64,000 nt of DNA from the NCBI GenBank assembly GCA_026913215.1, contig JAPTYK010000001.1, positions 4,216,001 through 4,280,000 of the forward strand, written 5' to 3'. The DNA is from Streptomyces diastatochromogenes (GTDB lineage Bacteria > Actinomycetota > Actinomycetes > Streptomycetales > Streptomycetaceae). The number at the start of each line of letters is the position of its first letter. Position 1 is the first letter of the stretch. A program made the position numbers and the translations under genes. Below the pieces are notes generated by a model. That model saw only the letters and a list, made by a program, of their open reading frames with translations. It was not told the DNA's origin and did no database searches. Shown here one piece after another: positions 35,320 through 44,245 of the stretch.

Positions 35320-36050
35320 TCAGGCGGGGGTGTCTGTGGTGGGCGGTTTGGTGTGGAGGATGGCGCGGGCCTGCTCGGCGGCTCGTGCCGTGCTTTCGGA
35401 GACGAAGTCGAGGAAGCGGGCGACGTTCTCCAGGCGGTTGCCGGCCGGAGTGGAGGAGCCGAGGACGGTGACGCCCTCCCGCGCCGTCTCGACGATCTGG
35501 GCGATCGAGCGGGCGGAGGCCATCATCGCCTGGTACCAGACGTCGTCGTCGACGGTGTACCGCTCGCGGCGGCGGTCGTCGCGTTCCCGCCGGATGAGTC
35601 CCTGGCTGTCGAGGAAGGCGACGGCTTTGGAGACGGAGGCGGGGCTGACCTGGAGGCGGGCGGAGAGTTCGGACGCGGTGAGGCTGCCGGTGTCGGCGAG
35701 GGTGAGGCTGGCCATGACGCGGGCCATCATCTTGGGCATGCCCGAGCCCATCATGACGGTGGTGAGGGTCTCCTCGAACGCCGCGACGGCTCCGGCGTCG
35801 CGCCCGTCGACCGGCGGGGCGGCGGCCGTTCCCCGTGGCGCGGCCGGCTTGCGGCGGTGGGCGCGGTGTTCGGTGGCGCGGTGGGCGAGGTCGGCGCGGT
35901 AACTGGTGGGGCCCCGTTGCGCATGACCTCGCGCGTGATGGTGGAGGTCGGGCGGTCGAGGCGCCGGGCGATCTCCGCGTACGCGAGACCGTCGGCCAGT
36001 CCCAGCGCGATCTGCTGACGTTCCGGCTGGGTGAGTCTGCCTCCCGGCAT
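35320..36050 (-). CDS. regulator with transposase-type HTH fused to a MarR/GbsR-like winged helix (one frame break)
   Basis: The N-terminus MPGGRLTQPERQQIALGLADGLAYAEIARRLDRPTSTITREV is an HTH_38-type motif as in IS30 transposases. After a Pro/Ala linker, GAVAAFEETLTTVMMGSGMPKMMARVMASL, LTASELSARLQVSPASVSKAVAFLDSQGLIRRERDDRRRERY form a MarR/GbsR-type winged helix. A frame break near 35920 is repaired as NGGPTSYRADLAHRATEH. About 243 aa. It is divergent from a DUF4097/ABC-transporter operon and probably represses it and itself through the TTGCAA-rich spacer. Confidence 0.8.
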
Positions 36051-36103
36051 CGCGGTCTCCTTCGTAGGCGCGTGGTGAGCAGAGCATAGCGTTCACTCAC
36101 ATT

Positions 36104-36205
36104 CCATTGCAACGAATGCTCCCGCGGTCGTTGCATTACATCCAGAACCATTGCAATGAAATCCCTCAACTGACCTGCAAAAATAGCGATATCGCGCAAC
36201 GCATT
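36104..36205. promoter_or_regulatory. cluster of TTGCAA-type palindromes between regulator and ABC operon
   Basis: CCATTGCAACGAATG (36104-36118), CGTTGCATTACA (36129-36140), CATTGCAATG (36149-36158, a perfect palindrome) and CGCAACGCATTGC (about 36197) share TTGCA half sites in a region much richer in A/T than its surroundings. This looks like a multi-site operator for the divergent regulator. Confidence 0.55.
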
Positions 36206-36295
36206 GCTTGCTGAACCCTCAAACGCAACGTAGCTTTTCCTTCATCGGAAACAGCGAGGCGAACAACCGCCCCGCCCCCACGAAGGAGAAGCACC

Positions 36296-36961
36296 ATGCA
36301 GAACTTCGCCACCCCCGCCGCCATCGTCGCCACCCTCTCCGTCCCCGCCGGCCGCATCCGCCTCATCGCCACCGACCGCACCGACACCACCGTCGAGGTC
36401 CTGCCCGCCGACCCCTCCAGCAGCCGCGACAAGAAGACGGCCGAGCACACCGAAGTCACCTACACCGACGGGGTCCTGAGCATCGAGGTCCCGAAGTCGA
36501 AGGGCAGTGTCCTCGGCGGTGCCGGCTCCATCCAGGTCACCGTCCAGCTGCCCACCGGCTCCCGCGTCCAGGCGCAGGCCGCCGCCGCCGAACTGACCGC
36601 CGTCGGCCGGTTCGGCGACATCGACTTCCAGGGCGCGTACCGCGAGATCAAGATCGACGAGGCCGCCCGCCTCCACCTCACCGCCACCGACGGCGACATC
36701 GAGGTCTCCCGGCTCACCGGCCCCGCCCGGATCACCACCGCCCGGGGCGACATCCGCATCGTCGAAGCCCTGACCGGCACGGTCGCCCTGACCACCCAGA
36801 AGGGCGACATCTCGATCGCCGCCGCCACCGGAGTCTCCGCCTCCCTCGACGCCTCCACCGCCTACGGCCGCGTCGGCAACTCCCTCCAGAACAACGGCAC
36901 TCCCGCCCTGACCATCCAGGCCACCACGGCGTACGGCGACATCACCGCCCGCAGCCTCTGA
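36296..36961 (+). CDS. DUF4097 beta-solenoid-like protein
   Basis: The 221-aa protein is built of repeated short strands: PAGRIRLIATDRTDTTVEV, DGVLSIEVPKSKG, IQVTVQLPTGSRVQAQ, RLHLTATDGDIEVSRL, ARITTARGDIRIVEAL, VALTTQKGDISIAAA and YGDITARSL. The GD(I/V) turns every 20 residues or so mark the DUF4097 right-handed solenoid. No signal peptide. The start follows GAAGGAG. It is the first gene of the operon with the DrrA/DrrB-type transporter. Its job there is unknown. Confidence 0.85.
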   Translation: MQNFATPAAIVATLSVPAGRIRLIATDRTDTTVEVLPADPSSSRDKKTAEHTEVTYTDGVLSIEVPKSKGSVLGGAGSIQVTVQLPTGSRVQAQAAAAELTAVGRFGDIDFQGAYREIKIDEAARLHLTATDGDIEVSRLTGPARITTARGDIRIVEALTGTVALTTQKGDISIAAATGVSASLDASTAYGRVGNSLQNNGTPALTIQATTAYGDITARSL

Positions 36962-37015
36962 CCCCCGTCCCTGCCCCCGTCCCTGCCCCCATCCCCGCCC
37001 CCACCCCCGACCCGC
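36962..37015 (+). repeat. pyrimidine-rich CCCCCGTCCCTG tandem repeat
   Basis: CCCCCGTCCCTGC and variants recur three to four times between the DUF4097 stop and the ATPase gene. The strand is almost purely pyrimidine, which can form a triplex or pause polymerase. No coding role. Confidence 0.5.
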
Positions 37016-37035
37016 AGCCCTCAGGAGCACGCACC

Positions 37036-37978
37036 ATGACCACTCCGGCCATCGCAGTCACCGGGCTGCGCAAGTCCTACGGCGAGCAGAGCGTCCTGGA
37101 CGGCATCGATCTGACCGTCCCCGAGGGCTCGGTCTTCGCCCTCCTCGGCCCGAACGGCGCGGGCAAGACCACCGCCGTGAAGATCCTCTCCACCCTCATC
37201 GGCGCCGACGCCGGCCGGGCGACGGTGGCCGGCCACGACCTGGCCGCCCACGCCCAGTCGGTGCGGGCCGCGATCGGGGTGACAGGCCAGTTCTCCGCCG
37301 TCGACGGCCTGATCACCGGCGAGGAGAACATGCTGCTGATGGCCGACCTCAACCACCTCTCGAAGAAGGAGGGCCGCCGGATCACCGCCGAACTCCTGGA
37401 GCGGTTCGACCTCACGGAAGCGGCGCAGAAGCCCGCCTCCACCTACTCCGGCGGCATGAAGCGCCGCCTGGACATCGCGATGACCCTGGTCGGCTCCCCG
37501 CGGGTGATCTTCCTGGACGAGCCGACCACCGGCCTGGACCCGCGTTCCCGGCACAACATGTGGCAGATCATCCGTGAGCTGGTCGGCGGCGGGGTGACAG
37601 TCTTCCTCACCACCCAGTACCTGGAGGAGGCCGACCAGCTCGCCGACCGCATCGCGGTCCTCAACGGCGGCAAGATCGCCGCCGAGGGCACCGCGGAGGA
37701 GCTCAAGCGGCTGATCCCCGGCGGCCACGTCCGGCTCCGCTTCACCGACCCGGCCGCCTACCGCACCGCCCTGGCCACTCTCACCGGCGCGGCATGCGAC
37801 GACGAGGCTCTCACCCTGCAGATCCCCAGCGACGGCAGCCAGCGCGAACTGCGTTCCCTCCTCGACTGGCTGGACTCCGAGGGATCGAGGCCGACGAACT
37901 CACCGTGCACACCCCGACCTGGACGACGTCTTCTTCGCCCTCACCGCCACCAACCACCCGAAGGAGTCCGTCCGATGA
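37036..37978 (+). CDS. ABC transporter ATPase, DrrA type (frame breaks at the 3' end)
   Basis: Walker A GPNGAGKTT, Q-loop TGQFSAVDGLITGEENML, signature YSGGMKRRLDIAMTL, Walker B VIFLDEPTTGLDPRS and the switch region FLTTQYLEEADQLADR are all present. The C-terminal DUF4162-like domain is reached through frame changes near 37890 and 37918 (EADELTVHTP, then LDDVFFALTATNHPKE). About 314 aa. It pairs with the permease that overlaps it by ATGA. The DrrAB family exports anthracyclines and similar compounds and is usually induced by its substrate. Confidence 0.9.
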
Positions 37979-38759
37979 GCACCCTGGCCCTGGCCGCCCG
38001 CGACACCACCACCATGCTGCGCCGCAACCTGCTGCACGCCCGCCGCTACCCCTCGCTGACCCTGAACCTGCTGCTCACCCCGGTCATGCTCCTGCTGCTG
38101 TTCGTCTACGTCTTCGGCGACACCATGAGCGCCGGCATGGGCGGCGCGGGCCGCGCGGACTACATCGCCTACCTGCTTCCCGGGCTGCTGCTGATGACCA
38201 TCGGCTCCACCACCATCGGTACCGCCGTGTCGGTGTCCACCGACATGTCCGAGGGCATCATCGCCCGCTTCCGGACCCTGGCCATCCACCGCGGCTCGGT
38301 CATCACCGGCCACGTCATCGGCAGCGTCGTCCAGTGCGTCGCCAGTGTCCTGCTGGTCGCCGCCGTCGGCGTCGCGACCGGCTTCCGCACCACCCACGCC
38401 ACCCCCCTGGAATGGCTCGCCGCCCTCGGCCTGCTCGTCCTGTTCGCCACCGCCCTGACCTGGATCGCCGTCGGCATGGGCCTGGTCAGCCCGAACGCCG
38501 AGGCCGCCAGTAACAACGCCATGCCGCTGATCTTCCTCCCCCTGATCTCCAGCACCTTCGTCCCCGTCGACCAGATGCCCGGCTGGTTCCAGCCCATCGC
38601 CCAGTACCAGCCCTTCACCCCCGCCGTCGAAACCCTCCGCGGCCTCCTCCTGGACACCCCATCGGCCACAACGGCTGGCTCACCCTCGCCTGGACCCTCG
38701 CCCTGACCACCCTCGGCTACCTCTGGTCCAAGTCCACCTTCAACCGCGACCCCAAGTAG
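37975..38759 (+). CDS. ABC-2 type permease, DrrB type (one frame break)
   Basis: Six hydrophobic segments: LTLNLLLTPVMLLLLFVYVFG, YIAYLLPGLLLMTIGSTTIGTAVSV, ITGHVIGSVVQCVASVLLVAAVGVATGF, WLAALGLLVLFATALTWIAVGMGL, LIFLPLISSTFVP and, past a frame break near 38660, the last one with TLALTTLGYLWSKSTFNRDPK. About 261 aa. The signature ISSTFVPVDQMPGWFQPIAQYQPFTPAVE is typical of the DrrB family. Forms the transporter with the upstream ATPase. Its 3' end overlaps the convergent HTH gene by about 40 bases. Confidence 0.88.
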
Positions 38760-39730
38760 CCCACCAGGTGCGCCACTCGGGAAGGCCCGTCGCCACCACC
38801 CGCCAGGGTGACGGCGGCGGGCCTTCGGCCTGTCACGCACCTGGGGCAGAGCGTCTCGTCCCCGACGGGCCGGAAGAGGGTCGTCTGCGCGTGGTCGCCG
38901 GAACACTCACGTGTCCCCGAGAGCCGCGAAGAGACCTTGGGCGCGGGTTCGGGTGCGGGTGCGGGCTGGGGCGGCAGTTCCCGGGCCGGTACGTCACGCA
39001 GGAGGTACCGGACGAGGCCGCCGGGCCGGTGTACGGGGGTTCCGGTGCCGGGCAGTCCGCGCAGGACGTGTTGGTGGACGTCGGTGGGGGTGTGGCCGGC
39101 GTCGAGCCAGCGGGTGGCGAGGTGGGCGAGTTCGTCGCGCATGCCGGGTGGGATGTGGCGGAGGGCGGGGGCGAGGACCGGCAGGGCGGCGATGAGGGCG
39201 CGAGCGTCTTCGAGCCGGGGCGACGCCTCCTCCACGGCCCCGGGGGGACGGTGGGAGGTGTCCCCTTCGGGGTCTTTCTTTGGATGACCGTCGGTCGACG
39301 GGGTCGTCGGCCGGCCGACGACCGGTTTCGGATGACTCGGCGCGACCTGCGAGGACGCTGCCGGTGACGCTGGTACGGGCTCCCGCGCGAGGAGCTTGGC
39401 GGCCTGCCCGGCGGTCAACGGCACGCTGGACACGAGTTGTCGGGTGGCCCATTGACCCCCGGCACCCTGCACCCGCCGCTCGTGCACGAACCCTTCCTCC
39501 TTGAGCTGCCGTTTGGCGCGTACGAAGGCGGTTGCCCCGATCCGGGCACGTTCGGCTGTACGGGAGAGGCACTCGCGGGCGCCTTGGGGGAGGGAGAGCT
39601 GCCAGGTCAGGAGCCGGACGGCGTCGGAGGAGAGCCGAGGATGCCGGATGATCTCGTGCGAGAACTGGGTGAAGGCGCGCGAGGGCGCGTTAAAGTGCCG
39701 GTAGATCACAGTGGAACTAGTGCCTTCCAC
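38717..39730 (-). CDS. helix-turn-helix protein, replication-initiator-like winged helix, function unknown
   Basis: The 337-aa protein is intact. The N-terminal region FTQFSHEIIRHPRLSSDAVRLLTWQLSLPQGARECLSRTAERARIGATAFVRAKRQLKEEGFVHERR is a winged-helix domain like those of plasmid or phage replication regulators. A long Pro/Ala-rich linker follows, then LAHLATRWLDAGHTPTDVHQHVLRGLP, and a C-terminal zinc-finger-like CxxC (LCPRCVTG with an earlier Cys-His). Many Streptomyces chromosomes carry such genes in several copies. A strong hairpin lies just upstream of its start. Confidence 0.7.
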   Translation of the reverse strand: MEGTSSTVIYRHFNAPSRAFTQFSHEIIRHPRLSSDAVRLLTWQLSLPQGARECLSRTAERARIGATAFVRAKRQLKEEGFVHERRVQGAGGQWATRQLVSSVPLTAGQAAKLLAREPVPASPAASSQVAPSHPKPVVGRPTTPSTDGHPKKDPEGDTSHRPPGAVEEASPRLEDARALIAALPVLAPALRHIPPGMRDELAHLATRWLDAGHTPTDVHQHVLRGLPGTGTPVHRPGGLVRYLLRDVPARELPPQPAPAPEPAPKVSSRLSGTRECSGDHAQTTLFRPVGDETLCPRCVTGRRPAAVTLAGGGDGPSRVAHLVGYLGSRLKVDLDQR

Positions 39731-39740
39731 GGGTGGTTGA

Positions 39741-39780
39741 GGCCCCGCCGATGGCTGCGAACCATCGACGGGGGCCGTTT
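39741..39780. terminator. 14-bp hairpin in the leader of the HTH gene
   Basis: GGCCCCGCCGATGG pairs with CCATCGACGGGGGCC (one C/A mismatch, one extra G) around a 7-base loop. It is followed on the plus strand by GTTTTGC. On the plus strand it looks like a terminator, but no plus-strand gene precedes it. On the minus strand it lies a few bases upstream of the HTH start and could hide its ribosome site. Confidence 0.5.
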
Positions 39781-39943
39781 TGCGTGAACGTAACGCACCG
39801 AACGCGCCTGAGCGGGCGCGGTGATGGAAGATCGCCCGTGTGGGTGACCTCGGTCGCTCGGTGCTGCCGGGCCGCTCCGTTCAACGACCGCGTGCCGCCC
39901 TCGTCGAGGGGGTGCAAGGCAATGGTGGGGGTCCCGTCGCCGT

Positions 39944-40618
39944 TCAGGCGGTGGCGGCAGGGGCGTGGGTCTGCATGTCCACCGTCGTGTCGGCCGCGTT
40001 CGTGACGACCGGGTCGTGCGTCGCCACGACCGTCACGCAGCGGTGCTCGTGCGTCGTACGGGCGATCAGGGCGGTCAGGTCGTCCGCGCGGGCCCGGTCG
40101 ACGGCGGCCGTCGGCTCGTCGACGAGCAGGAGTTCGGGCTCGACGAGGAGCGCGCGGGCCAGGGCGACGCGCTGACGTTCGCCGCCGGAGAGCTGGTCGG
40201 GGCGGTGGGCCAGGCGGTGTCCGAGGCCGACCTCGTCCAGGAGTGCGCGGACCTTCGGACGCAGGGCGCGCGGGCGTCGGCCCGCGAGGGAGGCGGCGGC
40301 GAGGAGCTGCTCTTCGGCGGTGAGCCCGGTGAGGAGGTTGCCGCTCTGGAACATGTAGCCGATGCGTTCGCGGCGGGCGCGGGCGCGTTCCCGGTCGGTG
40401 AGCGCGGCCAGGTCGGCGCCGTTCAGGAGTACCTGCCCCTCGTCCGGGCGGAGGAGCGCCCCGGCGACGGCGAGGAGCGTCGACTTGCCCGAGCCGGAGG
40501 GGCCGACGAGCGCGGTGAGGACGCCTGGCCGGAACGTCACGTCGAGCTTCCGGAGGGCGGTGGTGCGGGACTCGCCCTTGCCCAGGGTGACGGTGACGTC
40601 GTGGAGGTGGAGGCTCAT
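39944..40618 (-). CDS. ABC transporter ATPase, MacB/LolD type
   Basis: The 224-aa ATPase is intact: Walker A GPSGSGKSTL, Q-loop IGYMFQSGNLLTGLTAEEQLL, signature LSGGERQRVALARALL, Walker B ELLLVDEPTAAVD and switch VTVVATHDPVV. It belongs to the class that works with FtsX-like permeases and drives substrate extrusion by mechanotransmission. Its ATG overlaps the permease stop (ATGA). Confidence 0.92.
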   Translation of the reverse strand: MSLHLHDVTVTLGKGESRTTALRKLDVTFRPGVLTALVGPSGSGKSTLLAVAGALLRPDEGQVLLNGADLAALTDRERARARRERIGYMFQSGNLLTGLTAEEQLLAAASLAGRRPRALRPKVRALLDEVGLGHRLAHRPDQLSGGERQRVALARALLVEPELLLVDEPTAAVDRARADDLTALIARTTHEHRCVTVVATHDPVVTNAADTTVDMQTHAPAATA

Positions 40619-41745
40619 CGGCCGGCTCCCAGCATGGTCATCGGGTCGACGGTGGTGACCCGTCGCAGGGTGAGGGCGGAGCCGGCGAGGCCGACGAGGG
40701 CCACCGCGATCATGGTGGTCGCGAGCGTGCCGGCGGGGAGGCTGAAGGGCACCTTCTCGCCGACGAGCAGGCCGAGCGCGGCGGCGAGGGCCGCGCCGAC
40801 GGCGGTGCCGGTGGCGACGACCACTGCGGCCTGCGTGAGGGTGTGGCCGAGGAGCCTGCGCCGGGAGGCGCCCATCGCGCGCAGGAGGGCGAGTTCGGGG
40901 GTCCGCTGGACGGTCCACACGGCGAAGAAGGCGCCGACGACGAGTGGTGCGATGAGGAAGAGGAACGTCTGGATCGAGGTCATGGTGAGACGTTCGCCGT
41001 CGTAGCCGGGGGCCGCGGTGAAGGCGGTCTCCAGGGGGACGGTGGTGGTGTCGTGGCGGCGGTCGGCGACGGCGATGGCCGTGTCGTCGGTCCCGTCGGG
41101 GAGCCGGAGGGCCACGGCGCTGTACTGGAGGGGCAGGTCGGCCGCGACGGCCCCGTGCGCTCCGGGGGTGGTGAAGCGGATCTGCCGCCAGGTGTCGGCC
41201 GTCACGTACGCGGCGGGCACGTGCCCGTACGAGGAGCGGCCGGTGCTGCCGACGACGTTCAGGCGGATGCCGAGGCGGTCGATGAGCAGGGTGTCGCCGA
41301 CGTGGACGCCTTCGCTGAGCAGCTGGCGGGAGACGACGATGCCGTGGGGGCGGGCGGGGTCGAGCGGCTTCCCGTCGTCGGCGCCGGGGTCGGTGAAGGC
41401 GCCGGGCACGATCCCGAACGCGGCGAGGTCGACCTCGGTGCCGCGGCCGGTGGTGCCGCGCGTGATGGTCACGCCGAGCGGGGTGGCCTCGGCGCCGTTC
41501 TCCCGGCTCCAGCCGTCGGCGGTACGGACGTCGATGAGGCTGCGGGCGAACTGGTCCGACTTCGAGCCCGAGGCGAAGGCGACGTGGGTCGCGGGCAGTC
41601 TGCGCAGGGCGGAGACGGTGTCGTCACCGAGGCCGGTGGTGAAGCCGGACACGATGCCGACGAGCGCCGAGACGAGGACGACGACGCTGCCCATCAGCAG
41701 GAAGCGGCCGCGGGCCGCTTTCAGTTCCAGCAGGGCGAGGAACAC
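40615..41745 (-). CDS. FtsX-family ABC permease
   Basis: The 376-aa protein has one N-terminal transmembrane helix (GRFLLMGSVVVLVSALVGIVSG), a large extracytoplasmic MacB-like domain (residues about 50-240) and three C-terminal helices (FLFLIAPLVVGAFFAVWTVQ, LTQAAVVVATGTAVGAALAAALGLLVG, LATTMIAVALVGLAGSALTL). The loop ELALLRAMGASRRRLLGHTL is the FtsX signature. The GTG start behind GGAGGGAACACC is preferred to an upstream ATG that lies in the operator region. It is divergent from a TetR gene. Confidence 0.88.
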   Translation of the reverse strand: MFLALLELKAARGRFLLMGSVVVLVSALVGIVSGFTTGLGDDTVSALRRLPATHVAFASGSKSDQFARSLIDVRTADGWSRENGAEATPLGVTITRGTTGRGTEVDLAAFGIVPGAFTDPGADDGKPLDPARPHGIVVSRQLLSEGVHVGDTLLIDRLGIRLNVVGSTGRSSYGHVPAAYVTADTWRQIRFTTPGAHGAVAADLPLQYSAVALRLPDGTDDTAIAVADRRHDTTTVPLETAFTAAPGYDGERLTMTSIQTFLFLIAPLVVGAFFAVWTVQRTPELALLRAMGASRRRLLGHTLTQAAVVVATGTAVGAALAAALGLLVGEKVPFSLPAGTLATTMIAVALVGLAGSALTLRRVTTVDPMTMLGAGR

Positions 41746-41761
41746 GGTGTTCCCTCCAGAG

Positions 41762-41810
41762 TTAGGGACGGTACGTCCCAAGATAGAAGATGGCGACGTA
41801 GCGTCCCTAA
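41762..41810. promoter_or_regulatory. TetR-type operators between FtsX and tetR genes
   Basis: GGGACG-GTA-CGTCCC (41765-41779), flanked by TTA and AA, is a perfect inverted repeat. A second, related site GCGACG-TAG-CGTCCCTAA (about 41794-41810) shares the CGTCCC half. They lie in a short AT-richer patch just upstream of the permease GTG, as expected for repression by the divergent TetR protein. Confidence 0.6.
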
Positions 41811-41893
41811 GAGGGGTCGGGGGAGGTCCGGGGGAGGGTCGTGAGGAGGGGCGTGAGGAGGGTCATGAGGAGGCGGACTCATAGACTTGGCCC

Positions 41894-42492
41894 GTGCCCA
41901 GGATCCAAGCCGCCACGGTCGCCGACCACCGCTCCCGACAGCGCGCCGCCCTGCTCGACGCGGCCCGCGAGGTGCTGGCGGAGGGCGACGCCTCCCAGGT
42001 GACCTTCGCCGAGGTGGCCCGCCGCACCGGCCTCGCCCGCAACAGCGTCTACAAGTACTTCCCCGACCGGCACCACCTGCTGACCGCCGTCGTCCGCGAA
42101 GCCGCGCCCCGCTGGACGGACCGCATCCACGCCGCCCTCGCCGCCGCCGGCGACTCCCCGAGGAGCGCGTCGCCGCCTACGTCACCGCCCAGCTGGAGAT
42201 GGTCCGCGACGGCGAGCACCGCATCGCCCGCGCCGTCGCCGACGAGCAGGACGCCGCCGCCCTGCGCGCGGGCGCCGACACCGCCCACCGGGAGCTCCTC
42301 GCCCCGCTCGTCGACGCGCTCCGGGACCTCGGCGACGACGACCCGCCGCTGACCGCGCGCTTCCTCCAGGGCTTCGTGAACGCCGCCACCACCGCCCTGG
42401 AGGCCGGCGGCGACTACGAGGCCGTCGTCGGCCGCGCGGTACGCCTGACGGTGGCGGCCCTCAAGGGCCTGACCCCGTCCGGGCACGCGTAA
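41894..42492 (+). CDS. TetR-family repressor (one frame break)
   Basis: The HTH reads RAALLDAAREVLAEGDASQVTFAEVARRTGLARNSVYKYFPDRHHLLTAVV, with the YKYF signature of the recognition helix. The ligand domain (EERVAAYVTAQLEMVRDGEHRIARAVADEQD, LLAPLVDALRDLG, FLQGFVNAATTAL) is in another frame after a break near 42160. About 199 aa. GTG start. It probably controls the divergent FtsX-type transporter. Confidence 0.85.
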
Positions 42493-42709
42493 CGCGTCCC
42501 CGGGCGGGGCGCGCGGGCGACGCCGACGTGCTGCCTCGCCTCGCCACGCGTCTGGAACCGCACCGGGCGCTGATGCCGCGCGGTCGGGTGATCGCGTCGG
42601 GGGCGCGGCCTGCGGCCCCGCTCGCTCGAACGGGTCCCGTCGCCGTGCGGGGCGGGGCCCGGCTGGTCTGCTGGTCGGGATCCTTTCCCCGACGTACAGG
42701 AGCGAGGCC

Positions 42710-42997
42710 ATGGAGAAGGGCGTCATCGTCACCGTTGAGATTCCTGGGGGGACGCAGGAGCAGTACGAGGAGACGACGCGGCTGATCCAGGAGGCGGAGT
42801 GGTTTCCGCCGGAGGGGTTCATCGCGCACGCGTCGGGGCCGGACGGGAGCGGGGGGTGGAGGATCGTGGACTTCTTCGAGTCGGAGGAGCACTTTCTGGC
42901 GTTCGCGGAGAAGGCGCGGCCGATCTTCGAGCGGACGGGGACGCCGCCGATCCTGCCGAGCGTGCAGCAGGCGGTGAACGTGATGACGCGTCGCTGA
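42710..42997 (+). CDS. small ferredoxin-like-fold (ABM-type) protein
   Basis: The 95-aa protein MEKGVIVTVEIPGGTQEQYEETTRLIQEAEWFPPEGFIAHASG, WRIVDFFESEEHFLAFAEKARPIFERTG follows the dimeric alpha/beta-barrel pattern seen in antibiotic-biosynthesis-monooxygenase-like proteins. From memory, close Streptomyces proteins are common and uncharacterised. It stands alone, and the 217 bases before it show no clear signal. Whether it is catalytic is unknown. Confidence 0.7.
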   Translation: MEKGVIVTVEIPGGTQEQYEETTRLIQEAEWFPPEGFIAHASGPDGSGGWRIVDFFESEEHFLAFAEKARPIFERTGTPPILPSVQQAVNVMTRR

Positions 42998-43041
42998 AAA
43001 TGCTTTGCGGGGCGGGGGAGGGGCGGGTCACCCTCTCGGGC

Positions 43042-43353
43042 ATGACCAGTCATTCCGCTGTCCGCCCCGTCGCGGACCTGTTCTCCGCCGAGGGGCGCCT
43101 CAAGGCGATCCCGCGGAAGCCCGCCCGCCGTGAGGCGCTGCTCGCGCATCTGGCCGAGACGCTGTTCGAGGCCGATCGGAGCTATGGGGAGCGGGAGGTG
43201 AACGAGGCGCTGCTCACCGTGCACGAGGACTTCTCGGCGTTGCGCCGGTATCTGGTGGTGGGCGGGTTCCTGACCCGTACGAAGGACGGCGCGGACTACC
43301 GCCGACAGCAGCGGCCCGGCGTTCCCGGAGGCGCGATTCCCGCCGTCGCGTGA
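43042..43353 (+). CDS. DUF2087 domain protein
   Basis: The 103-aa protein has RLKAIPRKPARREALLAHLAETLFEADRSYGEREVNEALLTVHEDFSALRRYLVVGGFLTRTKDGADYRR, the full DUF2087 pattern (YGEREVN.. and D..L.RR.LV..G...R). The family is predicted to bind nucleic acid and is often fused to ArsR-type regulators. The stop overlaps the next gene's GTG. Confidence 0.82.
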   Translation: MTSHSAVRPVADLFSAEGRLKAIPRKPARREALLAHLAETLFEADRSYGEREVNEALLTVHEDFSALRRYLVVGGFLTRTKDGADYRRQQRPGVPGGAIPAVA

Positions 43354-43979
43354 GGGGCGGGGCAGCGGTGGCCGGCCTGTTGGCCGGGTACGGCATCGCG
43401 GTTCCGGTGGGGGCGGTCGGCGCCTATCTGGTGTCGGTGACGGCCCGTACGGGGTGGCGTACGGGGCCGGTGCGGCGCTCGGGGTGGCCACGGCCGACGG
43501 GGCGTACGCCCTGGTCGCGGTGGCCGGCGGTTCCGCGCTCGTGCCGCTGCTGGCGCCGGTGACGGCCCCGCTGCGGTGGGTCTCGGCGGTGGTGCTGGTG
43601 GTGCTCGGCGTCCGGGGCGGCTGGGGGCGTTCGCCGCGTACCGGAAGGGCGGGCTCGCCTCGCGGGACGACGGGGGTGCCCTGACGCCCGGCCGTGCGTA
43701 CCTCACCTTCCTGGGGATCACGGTCCTCAACCCCATGACGGTGGTCTACTTCGCCGCCCTCGTCCTCGCCACGGGACCCTCCGCCCCCGCCACCCCCTCG
43801 ACCGTACGGTCTTCGTCCTCGGCGCCCTCGGCGCCTCCGCCAGCTGGCAGCTGCTCCTCGCCCTGGGCGGAACACTCCTCGGCCGGACCCTGACGAGCCC
43901 CCGCGGGCGGCTCGCTACGGCCCTCGCGTCGAGCACGTTGATCGTCGCCCTCGCGGTGAGGCTGGTCGTGCAGGGGTGA
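43350..43979 (+). CDS. LysE-family amino acid exporter (frame breaks)
   Basis: Read across frames: AGLLAGYGIAVPVGAVGAYLVSVTAR, GVAYGAGAALGVATADGAYALVAVAGG, LRWVSAVVLVVLGVRG, TPGRAYLTFLGITVLNPMTVVYFAALVLATG, VFVLGALGASASWQLLLALGGTLLGR and LIVALAVRLVVQG. These are the six helices of LysE/RhtB exporters, with the conserved NPxTxxYF motif. Breaks near 43470, 43620 and 43800. About 209 aa. Translationally coupled to the DUF2087 gene. Substrate unknown. Confidence 0.8.
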
Positions 43980-44245
43980 GGCGGGGTCGCGCACTTACCC
44001 GGGCGACGACCTCGTGCCCACCTTCGCCCTGGCCGGTCTGCCGTCGGCGGTGGCGGCCGTCCTCTGCCTGGGGTCCGGCCGAGGTTCCCGGTCGGCCCTT
44101 GAACGACCCCGTTCCCTGCGCTTCGCCGTCCCGTCTCCCTCCTCGCCCCTTCTCGGGACGTCTCAGCGGCCGGGACCGGCTTGCCGTTGCGGGGAGGCGG
44201 GCGTCAGGATCCTGCGCGCCGGGTGGCTGAATTTCGGGGGGAATC

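Noticed and set aside
35870..36050. Transposase remnant suggested by the IS30-type HTH
   Set aside because: The HTH continues in a repaired frame into a MarR/GbsR-type domain. No DDE domain or terminal inverted repeats flank it.
38717..39730. An integrated plasmid or prophage suggested by the replication-regulator-like HTH protein
   Set aside because: No integrase, att-like duplication, tra or phage structural gene lies nearby, and flanking genes are ordinary chromosomal ABC transporters.
39741..39780. A tRNA-like structure
   Set aside because: A single long stem-loop only; no cloverleaf arms, TTC loop or anticodon could be assigned. No tRNA was found elsewhere in the window by eye.
42493..42709. 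A small arginine-rich protein between the TetR and ABM-type genes
   Set aside because: The frame has no ribosome site, an even codon pattern and a composition typical of shadow frames.
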